Origin: a virus
Length of the DNA stretch: 29,915 nucleotides
Virus record (IMG/VR): IMGVR_UViG_3300034121_000175
Span: 1-29,915 of that record
Strand: one strand, 5' to 3'
Under the pieces are notes generated by a model. The model was not told the DNA's origin. It ran no database searches and was given only the letters and a program-made list of their open reading frames with translations. The position numbers and the translations under genes were made by a program. This document shows positions 1 to 7,254 of this stretch, piece by piece. Numbering within the stretch: position 1 is the first letter of the stretch; each line of letters begins with the position of its first letter.

Positions 1-61
1 TTATACATTTGAACCAATCGGTGGCGAATTTAGCGCGGGCTTAACCTTTCGGGGCTTCTAA
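1..61 (+). CDS. 3' fragment of the 144-residue tail-region protein
   Basis: This is the duplicated end of the gene at 29415-29849, present because the circular molecule was cut inside it. The last 19 codons and the TAA at 59-61 match the full copy exactly. It is not a separate gene. Confidence 0.95.
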   Translation, partial: YTFEPIGGEFSAGLTFRGF

Positions 62-127
62 ATAGCCCATTTCCTTACGCATAGCTAACATATTAAAGAC
101 AAAGATTAACGGCAACTCGCCGACTTC
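1..127. repeat. Terminal direct repeat, left copy (contig overlap)
   Basis: Bases 1-127 are identical to 29789-29915. The repeat cuts through the 3' ends of two convergent genes, and joining the ends restores both reading frames. An exact length of 127 equals a common largest assembler k-mer, so this is most likely the overlap of a circular assembly graph and not a packaged terminal repeat. Confidence 0.97.
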
Positions 128-823
128 GTCTGTTTTAGTTATGTCACCTTCGCAAAGGTCGTAAAGCAAACGTTCCCAGCCCCACTTTTTAGCCTTTTTG
201 CCTTGTTCTACAGCTTCTTTGTTAGCCTTGTATTCGTCTACGCTATCAAAGTCTTTTAAATCGTCTGTTTCGTCGTCGTCTTCGTCGCTGTCATTGAACA
301 AGTTTTCGTATTTCTGCATGAAATTTTCCCTATATTTAAGATAGTCCGTAAGAATTCCGTACAAGTCTGTTACTTTTACTTCGTCAAATAGTTCGAAACG
401 TTCAAAAGGACTAAATGCGTACGGCTCAAACTCTATATTTTCCCACTTGTCTAGTTGAATACGTCGGTAAAACACGGACGCAATATGAGAAATATGTACT
501 ATATAGTCGTTACTTAGAAAATATTCAAGGTCTATGAATTCATAAAGACTTAATTTCTTAAAATCTTTAAAGACATACGTATTATCTTCGATGGATAGTT
601 CGTGTTTATAGGTCTTTTTAGGTTCACTTAAACACCACTTAACCTCGTTAAACATTTCGTTTATTTCGTCGATGTCTTTGTCTTCGATGTCGTCGGCGTC
701 TATGTCTAACAAAACAGATAGGGTATCTACTTGAAACGTAAAATACCCTTGCGTTCTGTCTAGTTGTCTAAGTTCTTTAAACTGATAAAGTTTAATTTCA
801 TTCCACGCCTTCGGTAGCTTCAT
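41..823 (-). CDS. Unknown minus-strand protein, possible tail assembly chaperone
   Basis: 260 residues, acidic, with an Asp/Glu-rich linker near residues 178-195 and a Lys-rich stretch after it. I do not recognise it securely. The N-terminal pattern (LPKAWNEIKLYQFKELRQL) parallels that of the upstream gene (a Pro, then an acidic or aromatic stretch, then hydrophobic-Gln-Phe-Glu), which suggests paralogues. Short, poorly conserved protein pairs of this style in tail regions are often tail assembly chaperones; that reading is inference. Its ATG at 823 lies 26 bases inside the upstream gene, in a different frame, so translation is probably coupled. Its 3' end overlaps the convergent 144-residue gene by 21 bases across the contig join. 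Confidence 0.8.
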   Translation of the reverse strand: MKLPKAWNEIKLYQFKELRQLDRTQGYFTFQVDTLSVLLDIDADDIEDKDIDEINEMFNEVKWCLSEPKKTYKHELSIEDNTYVFKDFKKLSLYEFIDLEYFLSNDYIVHISHIASVFYRRIQLDKWENIEFEPYAFSPFERFELFDEVKVTDLYGILTDYLKYRENFMQKYENLFNDSDEDDDETDDLKDFDSVDEYKANKEAVEQGKKAKKWGWERLLYDLCEGDITKTDEVGELPLIFVFNMLAMRKEMGYLEAPKG

Positions 824-1346
824 TCGACTTTTGTACGTGGTTATTTATTTTGTCTGCAACGGCTACCAAATAAGGTACGGCAACGTCCGCTTTTAATTCT
901 CTAATTAATTTAGCCTTTTGTTTAATGTGTGCGTCTGTATAATGTTCTGTTTTCGTTAGGTCGGTACGTTTGAATAACACCGCTAGAACTTCGCTAATAT
1001 ATCCTTTGTGCTTATTTCCTAAAATCTTTTCAATTAGTTTCGTGTCTTTGGCTGTTAGCCGAAAGTCTTCGTCGTAGGCTTGGTAAGTATACCCGCCAGT
1101 TTCAAAACGTTTTAATAGTTCCGAACTTGGAATCTTTGCCGTGTTAAACTTTTCCACGTACTCTTTGAACACCTCGAAATCTACTTCTTCGATGTCGTCA
1201 CTAACACCCATAAATTTAAACACCTCTAAATGTTTTTCGATAATGTCTAGTTTGTCGTTAGCGTGAATGTCCGTAATTTCTTCGAATTGCTGGATCGTTA
1301 ATTCGTGCATTTCATTCGGAATTTCTTTTCCTAATATTTCTACCAT
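798..1346 (-). CDS. Unknown minus-strand protein, possible tail assembly chaperone
   Basis: 182 residues from the ATG at 1346. An in-frame TTG at 1364 would add six residues but lies inside the probable -7 box, so I prefer the ATG. The N-terminus (ELTIQQFEEITDI) looks like the phage family in which a short helical protein with LTL-x-QF near its start assists tail or head assembly. No enzymatic motif, signal peptide or membrane segment is visible. It is first in a two-gene minus-strand unit that diverges from the protease gene. A perfect TAnnTTTG box on this strand lies 16 bases upstream of the start. The function is a guess from position and shape; that it is coding is well supported by the length of the open frame. 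Confidence 0.8.
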   Translation of the reverse strand: MVEILGKEIPNEMHELTIQQFEEITDIHANDKLDIIEKHLEVFKFMGVSDDIEEVDFEVFKEYVEKFNTAKIPSSELLKRFETGGYTYQAYDEDFRLTAKDTKLIEKILGNKHKGYISEVLAVLFKRTDLTKTEHYTDAHIKQKAKLIRELKADVAVPYLVAVADKINNHVQKSNEATEGVE

Positions 1347-1359
1347 AATATAAATTTTG

Positions 1360-1388
1360 AACAAATATAAACAAAATGTAATATAGTT
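1360..1388 (+). promoter_or_regulatory. Late promoter-like element S1, upstream of the protease gene
   Basis: TAATATAGTT at 1379-1388 directly abuts the ATG at 1389. A GAACAA block with its AAC at 1360-1362 lies 16 bases upstream. This is one of seven copies of the phage-wide element and faces the protease-scaffold and capsid genes. If it is a promoter the transcript would be leaderless or nearly so. Confidence 0.65.
1362..1369 (-). promoter_or_regulatory. Host-type -7 box for the minus-strand pair
   Basis: Read on the minus strand this is TATATTTG, an exact match to the Bacteroidetes -7 consensus TAnnTTTG. Transcription would start near 1356, giving a leader of about ten bases to the ATG at 1346. 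I see no TTG at the usual -33 distance, so it may be weak or activator-dependent. It shares base 1362 with the AAC triplet of the plus-strand late promoter. Confidence 0.45.
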
Positions 1389-2357
1389 ATGATTAAAGAT
1401 TTACCTATTTACAAAATTACAATCGACCCCGAATATTCAGACGGCGAAGATTTAGGTATTGAACAAATAGCGTTCACAGATTCACCAGCGGTTAAGGTTA
1501 AAGGTATGGCGTTTTCAAATGTAGAAAAACGTTTCTTTTCCGATAACTTAAAATATAGAGTAACCGCGCCCGCTATGATTCCAATGGAAATTTATAGACG
1601 TGACGACGAAGCTGGTGACTATTTCGTGAGTTTTGACGAACAAACAATCGAACAAATATACGTTAAGTTCATGCGTGACCTACAGAACCGCAACGTGTTC
1701 AACTTAGAACATGACAAAGAACAAAGCGTACCCGCATACATTCTAGAAGCTTGGATAGTTGAAAACCCTAAACAAGACAAAGCTTTTACAACCTACAATA
1801 TAGACGTTCCAAAAGGTACTTTAATGTTAACCGCACAAGTTACCGACGTGGACTACTATAACGAACTAGTAAAAAACGAACAAGTAGGATTTTCAATAGA
1901 AGGTTTTTTAGGAATGAAATTAAGTAAACACATAAATAAATATAACATGAATTTCCCAGATGGAGAACACCTAATCGAAGGTAAAATCTACGTTGTCAAA
2001 GATGGCGAAGTAGTAGAAATTAAAGAAGCTGAAATGGCAGAAGTAACAGAAGAAGTAACCGAAGAAGTTGCTATGGAAGATACAGCCGTAACAGAAGAAG
2101 AAGTAGTAGAAGAAGAAGTGGCAATGGAAGAAGTAGCTATGGCTATTGATCCAGCTGTTGACACAGAAGCTATTTTAGCAATCGTTAAACCACTTATCGA
2201 AGAAAACGTTAACGCGGTTATTGCAATGATTGCAGACCTTAAAAATCAAATGGAAGAACTTCTAGTACAAGAAGAAGAAGACGAAATGGAAATGTCGAAA
2301 GATGTTAAAATGTCCGCTTTCGATAAATTCAAAGCGTTCCGTTCATTCAACAAGTAA
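1389..2357 (+). CDS. Prohead protease fused to a scaffold-like tail (XkdF-like)
   Basis: 322 residues. Residues 1-205 resemble XkdF-type putative phage serine proteases: His108 in NLEHD, an EAWIVENPKQD segment, and VGFSIEG with Ser169 as the likely nucleophile. Residues 212-250 are Glu/Val-rich and repetitive, followed by a helical region (255-298) and a basic C-terminus, as expected for a scaffolding domain cleaved during maturation. It lies directly upstream of the major capsid gene, where protease and scaffold normally sit. The His/Ser pair and the context are seen; the maturation role is from family knowledge. It starts immediately at late element S1. Confidence 0.8.
   Translation: MIKDLPIYKITIDPEYSDGEDLGIEQIAFTDSPAVKVKGMAFSNVEKRFFSDNLKYRVTAPAMIPMEIYRRDDEAGDYFVSFDEQTIEQIYVKFMRDLQNRNVFNLEHDKEQSVPAYILEAWIVENPKQDKAFTTYNIDVPKGTLMLTAQVTDVDYYNELVKNEQVGFSIEGFLGMKLSKHINKYNMNFPDGEHLIEGKIYVVKDGEVVEIKEAEMAEVTEEVTEEVAMEDTAVTEEEVVEEEVAMEEVAMAIDPAVDTEAILAIVKPLIEENVNAVIAMIADLKNQMEELLVQEEEDEMEMSKDVKMSAFDKFKAFRSFNK
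2030..2140 (+). repeat. Low-complexity Glu/Val coding repeat
   Basis: Imperfect GAAGAAGTA-like triplet repeats inside the protease-scaffold gene encode residues about 214-250. This explains the acidic, repetitive scaffold linker; it could vary in length between relatives by slippage. Confidence 0.6.
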
Positions 2358-2387
2358 TAAATTAAACACAAATAAAAACAAAACAAA

Positions 2388-3317
2388 ATGATTAGAAATT
2401 TAAAATTTGACCTTGACGTAGATACTAACGCGTTATTGTGTCCTAACCCAGACGAGTTTTACTCAAAAGCGTATTTGACTGAGGATATCGCAGACAACTA
2501 CAGAACGTTGCCAGGTATTAAATCTGCAACTAAATTAGCTAACGTTACTTTCGGGAACTTGCTTGCACCTTCTACGTGTAACTTTAGCGCACCTACAGAC
2601 AACCTAGACGCTATCACAATCGACGTTTGTGCGTTAAGTGCGATGAGCCAAATTTGTCAGTTTGAAATCGAGCAATCGTTTTTAGCTTTGCAAATGTCTC
2701 AAGGTTCAAACGGTGATTTTTCTGTAGCTTCTTTCATGTCTTATTACTGGAATGAAATGGCTGGACGTATCGGTAACGATTTAGAGTTAATCCGTTGGCA
2801 AGGTGACACAGAAAGCGAAGACGATGTTCTTTCTTTGTGTGATGGTTACTTAAAAAAATTGTGTGCTGACGTTGCTGTTATCGGTCAATACGATGGTGCT
2901 ATTAACGCGTCTAACGTACTTGCTAGAATGACTACATTGTTACAAGCTTCTCCTACAGCTGTACAATCAAAAAGAAATGATTTACGTTTGTTCGTATCTA
3001 GCGACGTATTCGTAAACTACCAAATTGCAGCGGCTTCTGGTAACACATTAACTTACGTTACAGCTCCATTAGCACCAACGTTCTTAGGTATCAAAATCGT
3101 ACTTGCAGAAGGTATGCCAGTTAACACTATGGTTTTAGCTTTGAAAACAGACTTAATCTACGCATTCGATGCAGAAGGTGACGCAAAAGCGTTAAAAGCT
3201 GTTAACCTTGCTGACACGGTTGCAGAACCTTACTTACGTACACGTGCTAACTTGAAAGCTGGATTCTCTTATACGAACCCTTCACAGATTGTTGTTTATA
3301 ACGTTTGTTTCGACTAG
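2388..3317 (+). CDS. Major capsid protein
   Basis: 309 residues. Placed directly after the protease-scaffold gene and followed by a strong terminator. Its codon choice is shifted toward GCT, GTT, TCT and AAC, as in highly expressed genes. The length and the alternating helical and beta-rich segments fit an HK97-fold capsid subunit, and the sequence style matches capsid proteins I associate with Bacteroidetes phages. It has seven cysteines (C18, C64, C81, C90, C151, C159, C306), a high number for a cytoplasmically assembled shell. The leader is A-rich with no Shine-Dalgarno sequence. The identification is by context and composition, not by a short motif. Confidence 0.8.
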   Translation: MIRNLKFDLDVDTNALLCPNPDEFYSKAYLTEDIADNYRTLPGIKSATKLANVTFGNLLAPSTCNFSAPTDNLDAITIDVCALSAMSQICQFEIEQSFLALQMSQGSNGDFSVASFMSYYWNEMAGRIGNDLELIRWQGDTESEDDVLSLCDGYLKKLCADVAVIGQYDGAINASNVLARMTTLLQASPTAVQSKRNDLRLFVSSDVFVNYQIAAASGNTLTYVTAPLAPTFLGIKIVLAEGMPVNTMVLALKTDLIYAFDAEGDAKALKAVNLADTVAEPYLRTRANLKAGFSYTNPSQIVVYNVCFD

Positions 3318-3337
3318 TCAATAACTAACTAAATAAC

Positions 3338-3369
3338 GGGGGTGGGTCGAACGCCCGCCCCTTTTTTTT
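3338..3369 (+). terminator. Intrinsic terminator after the major capsid gene
   Basis: GGGGTGGG (3339-3346) pairs with CCCGCCCC (3354-3361), eight pairs with one G-U, over a seven-base loop, followed by eight T (3362-3369). It begins about 20 bases after the capsid stop codon. Confidence 0.92.
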
Positions 3370-3391
3370 CACTTTAAAACATAAAAAACCG

Positions 3392-3907
3392 ATGGCTTGT
3401 TCTACACTACAAGAGATTCTGAAAGGGTGTTCCCCGAACAGTGGGGGAATTTATACCCTATTAATAAATCAACAAGATAACATTACTTCTATTACTACGT
3501 TAGAAACATTAACAAACTGGGAAGTAACAGCAATTACACACACTGAACCATTCGTACCGATGGAGTTCAAACGTAATACTGGTAACTTCACAGAAGAAGG
3601 CGCAATCGACCTAGTAAATGGTTCGTCTTATGTTACTCAAACTATTAACTTAATGTTCCACAGACGCGACCAAGAGAAGTCAAAAGCTATCAAAATCTTA
3701 GGCGCTGGACAACAATACCTTACAGCTGTCGTAGGTGACGCAAATGGTAAGTATTGGTATTTCCCATTCTTACAAGTTACTGCATACGGCGAAGGTTCGG
3801 GAACGGCGCGCGCGGATGGTTCTAAATACTCGTTAGTTCTTACAGCTGAAAACGCGGAACTTGCATACGAAGTAGATTCTGCTATTATCGCTGGTCTTAC
3901 AGCTTAA
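3392..3907 (+). CDS. Probable major tail (tube) protein
   Basis: 171 residues, beta-rich, no membrane segment. The C-terminal third (KYWYFPFLQVTAYGEGSG, then KYSLVLTAENAELAYEVD) has the pattern of tail-tube proteins I associate with Bacteroidetes siphophages. It is flanked by terminators on both sides, so it can be expressed as its own short unit, and it shares the GCT/GTT/TCT codon bias of the capsid gene, as expected for the second most abundant virion protein. A decoration or minor capsid protein is the main alternative. The leader between the upstream hairpin and the ATG is only 22 bases and contains no late element, so some read-through from the capsid unit is likely. Confidence 0.6.
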   Translation: MACSTLQEILKGCSPNSGGIYTLLINQQDNITSITTLETLTNWEVTAITHTEPFVPMEFKRNTGNFTEEGAIDLVNGSSYVTQTINLMFHRRDQEKSKAIKILGAGQQYLTAVVGDANGKYWYFPFLQVTAYGEGSGTARADGSKYSLVLTAENAELAYEVDSAIIAGLTA

Positions 3908-3946
3908 TTAGTTTAGTTACATTCTAGAAACGTAACACTTATAACG

Positions 3947-3978
3947 ACCCTACCTTAATCGGTGGGGTTTTGTTTTTT
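3947..3978 (+). terminator. Intrinsic terminator after the tail-tube gene
   Basis: ACCCTACC (3947-3954) pairs with GGTGGGGT (3961-3968) over a six-base loop, followed by TTTGTTTTTT. Late element S2 begins right behind it. Confidence 0.9.
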
Positions 3979-3979
3979 G

Positions 3980-4009
3980 AACAAGCGCCTAAACTAAAAT
4001 AATATAGTT
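3980..4009 (+). promoter_or_regulatory. Late promoter-like element S2, upstream of the 114-residue protein and portal
   Basis: TAATATAGTT at 4000-4009 abuts the ATG at 4010. AAC at 3980-3982, inside GAACAA, is 17 bases upstream. Its position just after a terminator supports a transcription-start role over a purely translational one. Confidence 0.7.
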
Positions 4010-4354
4010 ATGATTTACATTGAAAAAGGACAAGTTAACACGTTTGCTTTGACGCTGTCAGAAGTTACAACGCTAGTAGACCCTTTTTATTTATTCGTGT
4101 TTGAAGACGAATTTAACACGGCTATAGACCCGATTCTTTGGGAGGGCGTAGACACGTCTAACTATCAATATAGATACAATCTATTTACAATGGAAGAAGG
4201 CGTCGACATAGACCTTTTAAAAGGGCAATACACGTACAAAGTGTACGAAAGTCCTACGGCAATAGACATAAACACGAACACAGAAGATTTAAACTTAATC
4301 GAAGAAGGGCGCATGGTAGTTAGCGGTGTCGCTGTTTCTTCTATATATGAATAA
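4010..4354 (+). CDS. Conserved structural-cluster protein of unknown role
   Basis: 114 residues, soluble and acidic, predicted mostly beta. The pattern MIYIEKGQVNTFALTLSE, then a YLFVF strand and a GQYTYKVYES segment, resembles a small protein I have seen in head-tail regions of flavobacterial phages, without an assigned function. Its stop overlaps the portal start (ATGAATAA, 4347-4354), so the two are probably translationally coupled. It could be a head-tail joining or decoration protein; that is inference from position between tail tube and portal. Confidence 0.7.
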   Translation: MIYIEKGQVNTFALTLSEVTTLVDPFYLFVFEDEFNTAIDPILWEGVDTSNYQYRYNLFTMEEGVDIDLLKGQYTYKVYESPTAIDINTNTEDLNLIEEGRMVVSGVAVSSIYE

Positions 4355-5639
4355 CATGGGTATTTTTGACAGATTTAAACAACAAAAAATAGAAGTTTCA
4401 GAAGGGTATCAATCCTTTTCAACTCCATTTGGTAAGATAGGTAACGCGAACTTGTCGCTACCTTACGTAAACGGACGTTATCAAGTTGCGGGTTACATTC
4501 CTTTTGGACAAGACAACCTTTTCCCAGAAACTTTAAACCAGTTGTATTTTACTTCGCCTTTACATGGTGCAATAGTTGATTTTAAAGTAAACGCTACTAT
4601 AGGCGCTGGATACCAATTAAAGACGGACAAGCTAACGCCACAAGAAAAACTAGACCTATATACGTTTGAAAAGAAGATGAAGCTAGCGAAGTCTGTTAGG
4701 TTAGTAGCTAAACAGATAGTCTTACACAACCGCGTTTATTTCATGATTCACTTTGACGATAAAAACAAAGTAAAAAGAATCGAGAATATTAGCCCCGAAA
4801 AAGTACGTATTAACCGCGCAAAAGATTGTTATTATTTATGTGACGATTGGGCGTCAAGAATCGACGTTATCCCAGTAACAAAATACCACCCGTTAAACAC
4901 AGACAAATGTCAGCTATACGCATACGAAATACCAGCTATTGGACAAGACTATTACCCATTACCACAATACACAAGCGCGTTAAACTTTGCGTTTTTGTCG
5001 GGTGAACTTTCGTACTTTGCAAAATCAAACATTCAAAATAGTATTTTCCCAGCGTTTGCTATGATGTTTCCTAAGCGTCCACAAAGCGAAGAAGAAAAGA
5101 AAGTCCTACGCGACACTATAGACAGAATGAAAGGCGCACAAAACGCGGGTAAAGGCGTTGCGTTCTTTGCAAATAGTTTAGACCAACTACCAAAAATTGA
5201 AAGTATACCGACGAACTCAAACGACAAAATGTTCCAAGAAGCTAGCGGATTAAACACCGAACAAATTTGTTTCGCTCACACAATCGACCCTATCTTAATG
5301 GGTGTTCGTACAACTGGATCACTAGGTAACGGCGCTGACATTAAACAAGCTTACGTTATCTTCGAAAAGAATGTTGTTATTCCTTTGCGTGAAATGGTAG
5401 AAGAAGTCTTTACAGAACTATTAAGTATTTCTAAATTGAAAGCGGATTTTACTATTAAGAATTTCCAAATCATTAACGAAACAATCGTAGAACGCGACGA
5501 AAAGATACTAAAAATAGTAGACTCTTTAAACACTTTAGACCCTTCTATAGCTTCGAAAGTAATTGAACAAATGACACCGAACGAATTACGTTCTTTGGCG
5601 TCTTTACCACCACTTGAAAACCAAACACCTACAGCGTAA
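4347..5639 (+). CDS. Portal protein
   Basis: 430 residues from the ATG at 4347; the ATG at 4356 is nearly as likely. An upstream in-frame GTG at 4326 is poorly placed. The protein has the portal pattern: an N-terminal wing (PLHGAIVDFKVNATIGAGY), a middle alpha/beta region, and a C-terminal stem and clip segment (TIDPILMGVRTTGSLGNGAD, then a long helix) typical of siphophage portals in which a bound-lipid-like GLN/GNG loop precedes the stem helix. It would form the dodecameric ring at the capsid vertex through which TerL packages DNA. The order capsid-tail tube-portal differs from the usual portal-protease-capsid. Confidence 0.85.
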   Translation: MNNMGIFDRFKQQKIEVSEGYQSFSTPFGKIGNANLSLPYVNGRYQVAGYIPFGQDNLFPETLNQLYFTSPLHGAIVDFKVNATIGAGYQLKTDKLTPQEKLDLYTFEKKMKLAKSVRLVAKQIVLHNRVYFMIHFDDKNKVKRIENISPEKVRINRAKDCYYLCDDWASRIDVIPVTKYHPLNTDKCQLYAYEIPAIGQDYYPLPQYTSALNFAFLSGELSYFAKSNIQNSIFPAFAMMFPKRPQSEEEKKVLRDTIDRMKGAQNAGKGVAFFANSLDQLPKIESIPTNSNDKMFQEASGLNTEQICFAHTIDPILMGVRTTGSLGNGADIKQAYVIFEKNVVIPLREMVEEVFTELLSISKLKADFTIKNFQIINETIVERDEKILKIVDSLNTLDPSIASKVIEQMTPNELRSLASLPPLENQTPTA

Positions 5640-6196
5640 TGTTATATTTTATTACTGAAACATATTTAAAAACGAACACGCCAATAACGGCTAACGTAGA
5701 CGTAACAGACGTAACGCCTTACATTAAAACACAAGCGGATTTAAGAGTACAACCGATTTTAGGTTCGGTGTTTTACAATTATTTGTTAGCGGAATATAAC
5801 GCGCAAACGTTAAACCCAGACGAAGAAACGCTAGTAGGATTTATTCAACCCGTTGTAGCGTGGCGTTCAGCAGAAGATGCTGTTTTCGGTCTTACCTACC
5901 AGTTAAAAAACAAAGGTTTACAAACACAATTCGGTGATAACAGCGGTTCGGTTAGTCGTGCTGAAGTAGCTTTCGGAATGGAACACTACGCACAAAAAGC
6001 GAGTTTCTTTGAGGCTAGATTAATTCGTTATTTACTAGCTAATAAAAACTTATTTCCACAATTCACAAGTTTAGAAAACCGCGACACAGATTTACGTCCA
6101 CAAATAGAAATGTGTGATTGTGTAAGTACGTGTTACGGACGTTGTGGACAGCGTTACAATGACAACGGATATAATAACCAAATAATGGTTTTCTAA
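5639..6196 (+). CDS. Head-tail connector-like protein (DUF6712-like)
   Basis: 185 residues. The N-terminus (LYFITETYLKTNTPITANVD, then VTPYIKTQADLRVQPILGS) matches my memory of the DUF6712 group common next to Bacteroidetes phage portals. The helical core and the position directly behind the portal fit an adaptor between portal and tail. The C-terminus is unusual: four cysteines in CDCVSTCYGRCG followed by an Asn/Tyr-rich end. The start overlaps the portal stop by one base (TAATG). Confidence 0.7.
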   Translation: MLYFITETYLKTNTPITANVDVTDVTPYIKTQADLRVQPILGSVFYNYLLAEYNAQTLNPDEETLVGFIQPVVAWRSAEDAVFGLTYQLKNKGLQTQFGDNSGSVSRAEVAFGMEHYAQKASFFEARLIRYLLANKNLFPQFTSLENRDTDLRPQIEMCDCVSTCYGRCGQRYNDNGYNNQIMVF

Positions 6197-6423
6197 TGAC
6201 TGAAATAGTAACGATTGTAAAAAAGTACGGAGTAACGGGTGTGTTATGTATATGGTTATGGCACACAGATAACCGACTAAATAAAGTAGAAACAGCGCTT
6301 TACGATTGTTATAAAACGCAAACGATTAAATCCTTCACAAGTTCAAGTGTTATTTTACCAGAACGTTTATTAGCAGTCCTACCAAATGATAAAAAAGTTT
6401 ATAAACGATACATTAAAGCCTAA
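6196..6423 (+). CDS. Small protein with an N-terminal membrane segment
   Basis: 75 residues with one probable membrane segment (residues about 5-22, VTIVKKYGVTGVLCIWLW) and a charged C-terminal half. Such proteins sit next to holins in flavobacterial phage lysis cassettes and may be holin-like or a regulator of lysis timing. The stop codon of the connector overlaps its ATG. Confidence 0.6.
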   Translation: MTEIVTIVKKYGVTGVLCIWLWHTDNRLNKVETALYDCYKTQTIKSFTSSSVILPERLLAVLPNDKKVYKRYIKA

Positions 6424-6610
6424 CGGCAAATGGTCAATAAAAAGAATTAGCGCTTTTACTTCTTTTTGGCTAGCTATTTTCTATGCGTTCGTTCCGTTAT
6501 TATACCCTTTTAAAGTACATGAATTTGTTTTTGTAGGGTTGTTAGCTTACTCGTCCGCATCTATTGGCTTAACTGTTTTAAATAAAAAAATAAAAGAACC
6601 CGAAATATGA
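6386..6610 (+). CDS. Putative holin
   Basis: 74 residues with two hydrophobic stretches (about 22-42 and 47-65), a basic N-terminus and a charged C-terminus, matching a class II holin in size and topology. It overlaps the previous gene by 38 bases and the amidase by four, giving a compact lysis cassette. Holin families are too variable for a firm call from sequence alone. Confidence 0.65.
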   Translation: MIKKFINDTLKPNGKWSIKRISAFTSFWLAIFYAFVPLLYPFKVHEFVFVGLLAYSSASIGLTVLNKKIKEPEI

Positions 6611-7254
6611 AACTAGACATAAGTAAGATTAAACAAGTTCGTTTAAAAGATAGCCAGTTCTTCAAAGAAGAAGCACCGAAAACACAAATTTACCTTCATC
6701 ACACGGCGGGAAATGGTAACGCAGAACTAGTATCTAGATACTGGAACTCTAACGAAACACGAATCGGTACGGCTTTTGTAATCGGAGAAGACGGTTTAAT
6801 TGTTCAATGTTTCAGCTCTAAGCATTGGGCGTGGCACTTGGGAATTGATAACCAAGACTTCGCTGTTAACGGCGCAAAATACGTGAACTTAAACAAGTCT
6901 TCTATTGGTATAGAGGTTTGTAATTGGGGCTACTTAACTAAACGTGGCGACAAGTTTTACAATTACGCTGGCGGTGTTGTTAAACCCGAAAACGTTACTA
7001 CTTTGGATCAGTCTTTTAAGGGCTTTAAATACTACTACAAGTATTCAGACAAACAAATAGAGTCACTACGTCAACTAGTGGAATATTTATGCGAGGCGTA
7101 CGACATTCCAAAAGATTATAACGATTCAATCTGGACTATAGACAAAGACGCGTTTAAAGGCGTTAAAGGAATATTTACACATAACAGCGTTCGTAAAGAT
7201 AAATCGGATATGTACCCTTGTCCACGTGTAATTGAAATGTTAAAAAACCTATGA
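6607..7254 (+). CDS. Endolysin, N-acetylmuramoyl-L-alanine amidase (Amidase_2)
   Basis: 215 residues. Amidase_2 fold: YLHHTAG with H31/H32 as first zinc ligand, SSKHWAWHLG around residues 71-79, SIGIEVCNWG with E103, and THNSVRKDKSDMYP with H192, K198 or K199 and D201. These correspond to the zinc ligands and catalytic Lys of T7-lysozyme-like amidases, with Asp in place of the third-ligand Cys. It would cut the amide bond between MurNAc and the peptide stem. No signal peptide or separate wall-binding domain is visible, so it needs the holin for release. Confidence 0.92.
   Translation: MKLDISKIKQVRLKDSQFFKEEAPKTQIYLHHTAGNGNAELVSRYWNSNETRIGTAFVIGEDGLIVQCFSSKHWAWHLGIDNQDFAVNGAKYVNLNKSSIGIEVCNWGYLTKRGDKFYNYAGGVVKPENVTTLDQSFKGFKYYYKYSDKQIESLRQLVEYLCEAYDIPKDYNDSIWTIDKDAFKGVKGIFTHNSVRKDKSDMYPCPRVIEMLKNL

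Noticed and set aside
1-127. True packaged direct terminal repeat
   Set aside because: The exact 127-base length and the cut through two genes are better explained by an assembly overlap. A physical repeat cannot be excluded without coverage data.
798-823. Programmed frameshift joining the two minus-strand genes (lambda G/GT style)
   Set aside because: The frames differ in the direction needed for a +1 or -2 shift, but I see no slippery heptamer in the overlap, and the second gene has its own ATG.
4493-5533. Minus-strand frames within the portal gene
   Set aside because: Shadows of a long gene with clear portal features; no start context or promoter.
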